DNA from: an uncultured Bacteroidales bacterium
Lineage (GTDB): Bacteria; Bacteroidota; Bacteroidia; Bacteroidales; Bacteroidaceae
Reading direction: 5' to 3'
NCBI GenBank assembly: GCA_902800305.1
Contig: CADCDP010000014.1
Location: 116,259 to 180,258 of the forward strand
DNA length: 64,000 bases
Shown: positions 31,381-37,842 of the stretch, in pieces
Numbering within the stretch: the stretch's first letter is position 1
Layout of the letters: each line of letters starts with the position of its first letter
Translations under genes and position numbers: made by a program
The notes under the pieces: model-generated
The model's input: only the letters and a program-made list of their open reading frames with translations
Told to the model about the DNA's origin: nothing
The model's database searches: none

Positions 31381-31611
31381 CTACTTGTTTTCACCTTTCT
31401 CTACAAGGCCATTCACAACTTTCCTCGCAATCGCCTTCGCCTGTCTCACCAGTTCCTCCGGCAGTCGCGGCAGTTCCTCCTCGTCCATCGAGAAGTAGAA
31501 GTACCACCGCTTGTCCTGTCCCTGCGAGAACGTCGCGTTGTCCTCCCTGTAGATAGGCTTGTTCCTCACTCGTCGGGGCAGCTCCGTCACATAGAGGTTG
31601 CCGTCCCTCAT
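31381..31611 (-). CDS. Small protein of unknown function in the accessory region
   Basis: 76 residues from the ATG at 31611 (MRDGNLYVTELPRRV). The frame is open upstream to 31686, but a perfect minus-strand -7 box at 31672-31679 lies inside that extension, so the internal ATG is preferred. A cluster of charged and aromatic residues (DKRWYFYFSMDEEEL) is followed by an amphipathic helix (LVRQAKAIARKVVNGL). No signal peptide. Family not recognised; small proteins of this kind often accompany DUF3987 genes. Confidence 0.55.
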   Translation of the reverse strand: MRDGNLYVTELPRRVRNKPIYREDNATFSQGQDKRWYFYFSMDEEELPRLPEELVRQAKAIARKVVNGLVEKGENK

Positions 31612-31671
31612 GCACTGCACCTTGCACAGAGCCGTCCATTTGCCAACGCCGTTAGTGGTCGATTGACGATG

Positions 31672-31679
31672 CAAAGGTA
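31672..31679 (-). promoter_or_regulatory. -7 box for the 31381-31611 gene
   Basis: Minus-strand TACCTTTG, exact match; 60 bp upstream of the chosen ATG. Confidence 0.55.
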
Positions 31680-31686
31680 CGGACAT

Positions 31687-31718
31687 AAAAAATCCCGATG
31701 AAGCAAAGCCTCATCGGG
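31687..31718 (-). terminator. Rho-independent terminator on the minus strand with no protein gene before it
   Basis: On the minus strand CCCGATGA pairs with TCATCGGG around a 9-nt loop and is followed by A and six T bases (31692-31687). No minus-strand gene lies upstream up to 32177. Confidence 0.75.
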
Positions 31719-31833
31719 TGGGAGTTTGTGGGAGTTTTGGTGGGAGTTTCCACCTTTTCACCCTCCTTGGTGGGAGTTTTCCCTATTTTCGGTGGGAGTT
31801 TCGGGAGTTTTACGTTTTTTCGGTGGGAGTTTT
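31717..31833. repeat. Seven copies of GGTGGGAGTTT
   Basis: Copies (some partial) begin at 31717, 31728, 31739, 31769, 31791, 31801 and 31822. Spacing is irregular (10-30 bp), so it is neither a simple tandem repeat nor a CRISPR array. Confidence 0.85.
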
Positions 31834-31931
31834 CATTTTTGGGGGTTAGAAAGCAGTTTACCCATTGTCAAAGCGATGTAAAATTGGTGGTAATCACCTT
31901 AAAAATAGCAAGGAATTTGTTTCGTTGACCA

Positions 31932-31939
31932 CAAAGTTA
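31932..31939 (-). promoter_or_regulatory. -7 box for the candidate minus-strand RNA
   Basis: Minus-strand TAACTTTG matches TAnnTTTG exactly. Confidence 0.4.
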
Positions 31940-32015
31940 CACATTTTATTTTGTAACTCACATCTATTTTCTGCTTTTTCATGCACAATCGCTTTGTCAT
32001 TCCGAACTTTCTTCG

Positions 32016-32023
32016 TACTTTTG
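32016..32023 (+). promoter_or_regulatory. -7 box upstream of the putative restriction enzyme gene
   Basis: TACTTTTG matches TAnnTTTG exactly; the leader to 32178 would be about 150 nt. Confidence 0.4.
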
Positions 32024-32177
32024 CAACTAATCACCGACATTAGCCTCAGCGGAAGTGCTGGTGTGATATGATGGAATATCTGTTGCAGCGATACCCTAAT
32101 ATCCGTCATGCTGTCATAAAATTGAAATGACATCAACTCTTATTTGGTGACTTCTAACAAAAATAATATACTCATCC

Positions 32178-32897
32178 ATGAAAAAGATAACCCAAGAACA
32201 GCAGGTAATTGAAACGATGCGCCGTGAGGGAGGGTATGCTACATTTCGTCGTTTGAACGAGATTGTGGATTTCTCAACGTGGAAGACAAAAACGCCAGAA
32301 GCAAGTATAAGGCGCATTGTACAGGACAGTAAGATGTTCTTCAAAATTCAACCAGGTCTTTGGGCGTTGGAAGAATGTAAAGATGAGGTTTTGTGCAAGT
32401 TTGAATTAAAGATAGGTAATAAGCAGAGTGAGGAGATGTTCAGTCATGGCTATTACCAAGGTTTGCTTATTGAGATTGGCAAGTTCAGACATCAAACAAC
32501 ATACGTGCCTGCTCAAGACCAAAATAGAAAGTTTATTGGCCAACGGCTTGGCGATATTAGTGATACGACTGAACTCCCATCCTTCACATACGAAGAACTG
32601 CTTCGAAAGGCAAAAACCATTGATGTCATTTGGTTTAACGAGCGGAACATGCCATCTGATTTCTACGAGGTAGAGCATACAACGGACATCAAAAACTCTC
32701 TTTCCAAGTTTTACGAGTTGCAGGATTTCCATGCTGGCTTTTACATCGTGGCAGATGAGAGTCGCAGAAGGGAATACGAAGACAAGTTGCACGTCTCGAT
32801 GTTTTCCCCGATAGAGAAACGTGTGAAGTTTCTTGATTATGATAGGATAACTAAGATGTATGAAGGAATGACAAAAGTCAATGATTCAATTTGGTAA
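32178..32897 (+). CDS. Putative restriction endonuclease with N-terminal HARE-HTH-like domain
   Basis: 239 residues. Residues 1-67 resemble the HARE-HTH winged helix (IETMRREGGYATFRRLNEIV, TPEASIRRIVQD, FFKIQPGLWALEE), a domain found in restriction and chromatin proteins and thought to sense DNA base state. The C-terminal half has a possible nuclease core: D149 in TIDVIWF and E164/E166 in FYEVEHTTD, followed by a helix (NSLSKFYEL) and FYIVADESRRREYE. The second half of a PD-(D/E)xK motif is not canonical (ExE). The call rests largely on the nearby DpnA-like methyltransferase. No signal peptide. Confidence 0.55.
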   Translation: MKKITQEQQVIETMRREGGYATFRRLNEIVDFSTWKTKTPEASIRRIVQDSKMFFKIQPGLWALEECKDEVLCKFELKIGNKQSEEMFSHGYYQGLLIEIGKFRHQTTYVPAQDQNRKFIGQRLGDISDTTELPSFTYEELLRKAKTIDVIWFNERNMPSDFYEVEHTTDIKNSLSKFYELQDFHAGFYIVADESRRREYEDKLHVSMFSPIEKRVKFLDYDRITKMYEGMTKVNDSIW

Positions 32898-32910
32898 TAG
32901 AGGAAAGCGG

Positions 32911-33624
32911 ATGGAAGAGGACAAGGATTTCTTGCGGCAAGATAACAACTACCGCACTTTGAAGGCCTTTCAGAAGGCTGAGTGCATCTATGATGTGACT
33001 TACTACTTTGCCAACACTTTTCTGAAAGTGGGTGACCGCACGATTGACCAAATGGTGCAAGCAGCTCGTTCGGGCAAGCAGAATTTGGCTGAAGGAAACA
33101 TTGATGGCATCACATCGCGTGAAATGGAGCTGATGCTGACGAATGTGAACAGGGCTTCGTTGCACGAGCTGTTGCTGGATTATGAAGATTACCTGCGTGT
33201 GCGTGGTTTGGAGCAATGGGCGTATGATGACCCTCGCTGTATACAGACACGCGCTTTCTGCAAGACGCATCTTGATTCTGCCATCTATCGGCAGAAAATC
33301 AGGGTACGTTCGGACGAGACGATTGCCAATATTGCCATCACGCTGATTCACCAATGTGACGTGCTGATAAAAGGACTTATCGAGTGGAAGAAGCGGAACT
33401 TTTTGGAGAATGGCGGCATCAAGGAGGAGATGTATCAAGCAAGGAAAAACTGGCAGAAGAAGAATAACGCCTATGGAAAGATTCCATACGAAGGACATGG
33501 GTATGGGAGAGGAAATGGAAATAGTAGGCAATATGGGCAGGATGGGGTTAATGGGCAAACAGCCACACGAGAGACCAAGCCCACTCAGCCTATAAAACCC
33601 ACTGACCCTAATCAAAAGAACTAA
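32911..33624 (+). CDS. Four-helix-bundle (S23-like, 'suffix' family) protein
   Basis: 237 residues from the ATG at 32911, which has AGAGGA 8-13 bp upstream; an earlier ATG at 32881 overlaps the previous gene. The family core is clear: LKAFQKAECIYDVTYYFA, GDRTIDQMVQAARSGKQNLAEG, and HELLLDYEDYLRVRGLEQW. This family derives from intervening sequences of 23S rRNA and is found alone near mobile elements; its function is unknown. The last 50 residues are low-complexity (Gly/Asn/Gln, then Thr/Pro). It lies between the putative nuclease and methyltransferase genes, 14 bp after the former. Confidence 0.87.
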   Translation: MEEDKDFLRQDNNYRTLKAFQKAECIYDVTYYFANTFLKVGDRTIDQMVQAARSGKQNLAEGNIDGITSREMELMLTNVNRASLHELLLDYEDYLRVRGLEQWAYDDPRCIQTRAFCKTHLDSAIYRQKIRVRSDETIANIAITLIHQCDVLIKGLIEWKKRNFLENGGIKEEMYQARKNWQKKNNAYGKIPYEGHGYGRGNGNSRQYGQDGVNGQTATRETKPTQPIKPTDPNQKN

Positions 33625-33665
33625 ACACAGAAAAGGAGTATGTGATTATACAAATTTCTGATTAT

Positions 33666-33769
33666 GATCTATTTATATCCGATGTGTGCGCATTGAAATC
33701 TTAAAAAATGATCACGAATATTAAAAATAGATCTTTTCCAATTTTTCTCATATTTTGATCTTACCTTTG
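33666..33769 (+). promoter_or_regulatory. Methyltransferase promoter with four GATC sites
   Basis: GATC occurs at 33666, 33710, 33730 and 33757 within 95 bp; the last is 1 bp from the -7 box TACCTTTG (33762-33769), which ends 16 bp before the ATG. If the enzyme methylates GATC this could be a self-regulating promoter. Confidence 0.55.
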
Positions 33770-33785
33770 CGGCGAATTAGTCGCA

Positions 33786-34880
33786 ATGGAATATCAGGTC
33801 ACTATCACAGAAACGCTTTCTCGTGCTGAATATGTCGAGGCATCCTCTGCTGTTGAAGCAGAAGAACACGTTCGTGATCGATATTCTAAATGTGATATCA
33901 TCTTGAGTGATGCACATTTTGTTGACGTGGATTTCAATATCAATAAAGCATCGTGTGAACCTCCTTTAACCCTGCACCAAGAAAAAGTCTTGCCTTATTA
34001 CACATCCAAGACTCACGATTTCAACTTGCTTAATGGTGACACGTTTGAACTATTGCCACAGTTCAACTTTCAATTCGATATGATATTTGCTGACCCTCCT
34101 TATTTCTTGTCTAATAATGGTTTCACCATACAAAATGGCAAAGTGGTCAGCGTGAATAAAGGTGATTGGGATAAGGGGCTTTCGCCAAAGGAAATGAACG
34201 ATTTCAACTTGCGTTGGATTTCACTTTGCCGTGACAAATTGAAGGATAATGGCACGATTTGGATTAGTGGCACATATCACAATATTTTCAGCGTTGCCAA
34301 TGCCCTCACCCAGTTGGGCTTTAAGATACTGAATGTAGTTACATGGGCAAAGACCAACCCTCCACCAAACGTTTCGTGCCGCTACTTTACCTATTCCACA
34401 GAGTTTATCATTTGGGCAAGGAAGAAGGAAAAGGTGGCACATTATTATAACTATGAATTGATGAAGCACATCAATGGCGACAAGCAGATGCGCGATGTTT
34501 GGAACTTACCTGCTATTGCTCAATGGGAAAAATCATGTGGCAAGCATCCTACACAGAAGCCTTTGTGTGTGCTCTCACGCATTATCATGGCAAGTACGAA
34601 GCCTGGGGCTTGGATTCTTGACCCGTTTGCAGGAAGCAGCACCACAGGCATCGCATCCAACCTCTTAGGACGCAGATACCTCGGTATTGAACGAGAAGAG
34701 GCTTTTGCTTTGATGGGGAGGAAAAGGCGAGAAGAGATTGAGAATATCAGCACCTATAAGTCTTTTCGTAGGAAGATTGCTGACATCGTGAAGGCTGAGG
34801 ACACGCAAACGGAGTGCTTCATCATGAAGGAGGATTTACCCGTAGAGGATTTGCCATTTCTATGTGATGATGAGGGTTGA
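33786..34880 (+). CDS. N6-adenine DNA methyltransferase, DpnA-like, with N-terminal DpnD/PcfM-like domain
   Basis: 364 residues. Residues 1-52 (YQVTITETLSRAEYVEASS, VRDRYSKCDIILSDAHFVDV) look like the DpnD/PcfM domain. The rest is a beta-class N6A methyltransferase: motif IV DPPYF at 103-107, then NGFTIQNGKVVSVNKGDWDK, CRYFTYSTEFIIWARK, HPTQKPLCVLSRII and motif I DPFAGSSTTG near 280. The order IV-TRD-I and the segments after DPPY match M2.DpnII (DpnA), which methylates adenine in GATC, also on single-stranded DNA. Recognition of GATC here is inferred. The gene probably protects the host DNA from the nuclease encoded upstream. Confidence 0.88.
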   Translation: MEYQVTITETLSRAEYVEASSAVEAEEHVRDRYSKCDIILSDAHFVDVDFNINKASCEPPLTLHQEKVLPYYTSKTHDFNLLNGDTFELLPQFNFQFDMIFADPPYFLSNNGFTIQNGKVVSVNKGDWDKGLSPKEMNDFNLRWISLCRDKLKDNGTIWISGTYHNIFSVANALTQLGFKILNVVTWAKTNPPPNVSCRYFTYSTEFIIWARKKEKVAHYYNYELMKHINGDKQMRDVWNLPAIAQWEKSCGKHPTQKPLCVLSRIIMASTKPGAWILDPFAGSSTTGIASNLLGRRYLGIEREEAFALMGRKRREEIENISTYKSFRRKIADIVKAEDTQTECFIMKEDLPVEDLPFLCDDEG

Positions 34881-34898
34881 TGAAATGTGATATACAAA

Positions 34899-34933
34899 AT
34901 AGCCCGTACAACACCACACGTTGCACGGGCTAT
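34899..34933 (-). terminator. Terminator between methyltransferase and protease genes
   Basis: ATAGCCCGT (34899-34907) pairs with ACGGGCTAT (34925-34933) and CAAC with GTTG inside; T bases follow on the minus strand, so it ends the protease operon and may also act for the convergent methyltransferase. Confidence 0.7.
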
Positions 34934-34944
34934 CGTATTGTCTC

Positions 34945-36267
34945 CTACCAGCCGTACTGTTCCCAATGGATGACGTTGTTCCATTGGTATTGCTGGAGGG
35001 CTTTGTTCCAGTTGGGTTGGGTGCCCTCGTAGGTGGTGGAGGGGAAGGTCATGCTGATGCTGCCACAGTCTTCGGCTGGGATTTGAGCGAAGTATGCACT
35101 CATGTTCTTCCTGAGGTAATAATTCGAGGAGAACCATATTACCGAGTGGCGTGCGTAGGGGATGGCTTTGTCGTAGGATGCCTTCCATGTGAGGTAGTCG
35201 GTGGGGGCGGCATTCTGTTTCAAGACGCAGTTGATGTCGTAGGCATATTGCCTTTTCCCAACTGACGAATAATAGATGGCTTTGGTGAGATTGAGGGTGT
35301 CTGGGGTACTGACTTTGTCGGCTATGGTGCCGAGCACCTGAGAGGTGGCTGTGGCAAGCTGGTCGAGTTCGCTGCTCTTGATTGCGACAAGGGGGACGCT
35401 GTAGCCGACAAGGTCGCCGAAAGAGTCGTTGTAATATCTATAGGCATTGAGTTCTTTTTGATACTCAGCCAGCCAATAATCGTAGTAGTGGTCGATGAGG
35501 GTGCGGTAGAAGTCGTCGGTTTCGAGGAAGAAATCCGGCACGTTCAGTTCGTAGGGCGCACCTCCATCTGGAATCTCGGCAGGAGAGCCTATCAGGTAGT
35601 CGGTGAGATGGCGCAGTTCGTAAGCAATCTCAAGCGAGGCGAGTTCGCAGCAGTCGCCGAAGATGAAGGCGAGTTTGTTGCCTTCCATGCCGTCAGCGAT
35701 GGCTTGGGACATCTGGGGGATGTTCATCCAATATAGGTTAGACATATAAGGGGTGTTGTTGCCTGTGGAGACTCCGTATGCCCTGGTGTCTGAAATGGAG
35801 TCACTGTCTTGGATTATCCAGCCGTCGCAATGTCCCCACAGCACAAGTCCATAGCTTTGGGCAGGATAGCGTTGGAGGGTCTCACGCAGGATGCAGGTCA
35901 TCACCGTGGGGTCGGCAGCCAGTTCGTCGGGCATGAGGACGGTGTCCACCAATTCGCCTTGATAGATGCGTGCTAAATAACACGGATTCGTCTCTTGGGC
36001 ACGGTTGACATAGACCACCAGATTCTGGTCATCGTTCAGATGGCGGGAACCTTCCTTCATGGTTGTCAGGTTTTCGTCAAGGAAACTGTTCAGGTTGTTC
36101 TCGGCGGCGATATATACCAGCACCGTGCGACGTGCTTGCTGCACAGGTGTGACCTCTTCCTGACGTTGGTTCTGACTTTCCTGACCATTTTCCTCCTGAC
36201 CATCGTTGTCTTTACTACATGCCATCATCAAGGCCAAGGCACAAATAGAGAGCAGTATTTTCTTCAT
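34945..36267 (-). CDS. Clostripain-family (C11) cysteine peptidase lipoprotein
   Basis: 440 residues, lipoprotein leader MKKILLSICALALMMACSKD (LMMAC). A Glu/Gln-rich linker precedes the C11 domain: RTVLVYIAAENNLNSFLDEN, the catalytic His in YGLVLWGHCDGW and the catalytic Cys in AFIFGDCCELASLEIAYEL. C11 enzymes cleave after Arg or Lys; in gut Bacteroidota they are surface or periplasmic and activated by self-cleavage. The start overlaps the stop of the phosphatase gene by 4 bp (ATGA), giving a two-gene operon of exported hydrolases. Confidence 0.88.
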   Translation of the reverse strand: MKKILLSICALALMMACSKDNDGQEENGQESQNQRQEEVTPVQQARRTVLVYIAAENNLNSFLDENLTTMKEGSRHLNDDQNLVVYVNRAQETNPCYLARIYQGELVDTVLMPDELAADPTVMTCILRETLQRYPAQSYGLVLWGHCDGWIIQDSDSISDTRAYGVSTGNNTPYMSNLYWMNIPQMSQAIADGMEGNKLAFIFGDCCELASLEIAYELRHLTDYLIGSPAEIPDGGAPYELNVPDFFLETDDFYRTLIDHYYDYWLAEYQKELNAYRYYNDSFGDLVGYSVPLVAIKSSELDQLATATSQVLGTIADKVSTPDTLNLTKAIYYSSVGKRQYAYDINCVLKQNAAPTDYLTWKASYDKAIPYARHSVIWFSSNYYLRKNMSAYFAQIPAEDCGSISMTFPSTTYEGTQPNWNKALQQYQWNNVIHWEQYGW

Positions 36268-37676
36268 CGTTTACTTTTTATGATTTTTCGTTTGTTTTTT
36301 ATGATGACACCTCTGGAAGTATCGGTAGCTGGAATGCCACCCAGCGTATAGGCGCTGTCTTCGCTGAAGGTGACGGCACGGGTTGATGCAGCTGGAATGC
36401 TGGTAGGAATGTCTTCGATGGCATCATACTCAGCCATTGCTTCTGCCATGCGGTTGTTAAGGTCTTCCAAGCGGTAAAGACCATCAGCATTGGCTGTCAA
36501 TCCCTCGATGGTGACGGGGCGCACCATAGGTGGTTCGTCGAGAGAGAGCAACGAGCGATTCTGCAGTTGGCGGTATTGGGCATAAACCAGATTGACGGCT
36601 ACGTAGTCATCGGTTCCATCGCTCCACTTCTCAAAAACGAGTTTCGAGCCGATGGGTGTATGGATTTCCAGGGCGTTCTGCGTTTCTGGATAGACAAAGC
36701 GCAAGGCTGCACCGATGCTGGCGAGATTGCAGTCGTGACCACAGAGGAACATGAATTTGCGGTCGGTGCGGTTCAACTCTTCGCGAATACGACTCACCAG
36801 CGGATAGGCAAGGTTGACGGCTGCGGAGTGGGTGGTGAAGAGGATGCCGTCATAAACTTCCTTCACGCGGCAAATGTCACGCCATTGCTCTTCGGTCAGT
36901 TCGTGTCCGAAGGCAGTCATGTTTTCCGTTTCGTAGCATTGCAGCACCAAAGCATCAGCCACGCTGTTTGCCAATTTATAGCCACCTTTCAAACGTGGCT
37001 CGTCTCCTTTCTCAATCGTAATTTGAGTGTCATCGAACCAGAAGTGGGTGGTGTCGTTCTGTGCAGCTGCCGCATGGGGCATATCTATCACCTCTTCCAT
37101 CAACGTCAAGGTAGGTTGCATACTCTGCATCCATGCCTGTGGGCCACCGTGCATGGCGTTGATTTCATCTATCACTTGTTGGCGATAGGTGTCGTTCATC
37201 TTCGTGAACTGAGCTGTGAACACAGGGTCCATCTTGTCCTCAGCCAATTTGTGCGTAATCTCAACATTGGCAAAAGGAAGGAAACCTGCTGAGAAGTACT
37301 TGGCTGTGGCAAATGTGCGTTGGCGAGAGTTGGCATAGAACAAGACCTCTTCTCCTTCGGGACGGTAGTTGTCGGGCAGCAATCCTTCGCCGACAATCCA
37401 CTTGCGGAAGAATTGTCCCATCTCTGTTTCTGCCACACCACCACGCAGCGACAACTGGCTCGATGGCGATGACCATTTGAACCATTCGTGGTTGGTGACT
37501 CGCATGTAGTCAGCTCCACCCGATGACAAGGGTGAGCGAATGTTGTGGCGACTCATCACCACCACCTCTTTCAGTTCATACTTTGCCCGGAAGTCGTCCG
37601 AGCGTTCCAACTGTGCCCACATCCCTTGTGACACCGCACAAAGGAGGGCAAGTGAAAGAATTTGTCTCGTTTTCAT
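36264..37676 (-). CDS. Secreted histidine-type phosphatase (histidine acid phosphatase family)
   Basis: 470 residues from the ATG at 37676, which gives a clean signal peptide (MKTRQILSLALLCAVSQGMWAQ is cleaved near its end, quoted here only in part: LCAVSQGMWAQ). The branch-2 signature VVMSRHNIRSPL holds the catalytic RHxxR, and MFLCGHDCNLASIG holds the HD dipeptide. Family members hydrolyse phosphomonoesters such as inositol phosphates or glucose-1-phosphate. The C-terminal stretch YTLGGIPATDTSRGVIIKN resembles the Prevotella-type surface tail. Upstream in-frame Met codons would place the leader internally and are not used. Confidence 0.87.
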   Translation of the reverse strand: MKTRQILSLALLCAVSQGMWAQLERSDDFRAKYELKEVVVMSRHNIRSPLSSGGADYMRVTNHEWFKWSSPSSQLSLRGGVAETEMGQFFRKWIVGEGLLPDNYRPEGEEVLFYANSRQRTFATAKYFSAGFLPFANVEITHKLAEDKMDPVFTAQFTKMNDTYRQQVIDEINAMHGGPQAWMQSMQPTLTLMEEVIDMPHAAAAQNDTTHFWFDDTQITIEKGDEPRLKGGYKLANSVADALVLQCYETENMTAFGHELTEEQWRDICRVKEVYDGILFTTHSAAVNLAYPLVSRIREELNRTDRKFMFLCGHDCNLASIGAALRFVYPETQNALEIHTPIGSKLVFEKWSDGTDDYVAVNLVYAQYRQLQNRSLLSLDEPPMVRPVTIEGLTANADGLYRLEDLNNRMAEAMAEYDAIEDIPTSIPAASTRAVTFSEDSAYTLGGIPATDTSRGVIIKNKRKIIKSKR

Positions 37677-37794
37677 AATAAAATATGTGCAAATCTTACG
37701 GCAAAGATAGTCAGGAAATCGCAAATAAAAAACGTTTTTAACCAAAAAACAACGATTCTTTGACAAAATGAGCTAAAATAACACTAAAAAATCG

Positions 37795-37802
37795 TACCTT
37801 TG
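37795..37802 (+). promoter_or_regulatory. -7 box of the NfnAB-like gene
   Basis: TACCTTTG, exact match, 40 bp before the ATG at 37843. Confidence 0.55.
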
Positions 37803-37842
37803 CACCGTTTTTTGAAATAAAACATGGTAAAAAGATATTATT

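Larger units (their letters stand above)
31687..31925 (-). ncRNA. Candidate repeat-containing small RNA
   Basis: A minus-strand -7 box (31932-31939) and the terminator at 31687-31718 bracket about 235 nt that include seven CTCCCACC-like units and no convincing gene; only frames of about 10 codons begin with ATG. The case is positional; there is no homologue in this window. Confidence 0.35.
31687..32177. other. Gene-free region before the restriction-modification locus
   Basis: 491 bp holding the orphan terminator, G-rich repeats, two opposed -7 boxes (31932-31939 minus, 32016-32023 plus) and about 150 bp of undistinguished leader before 32178. Confidence 0.6.

Noticed and set aside
31698..31928. 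Plus-strand frame over the GGTGGGAGTTT repeats
   Set aside because: Translation of the repeats only; no start signal and no protein-like pattern.
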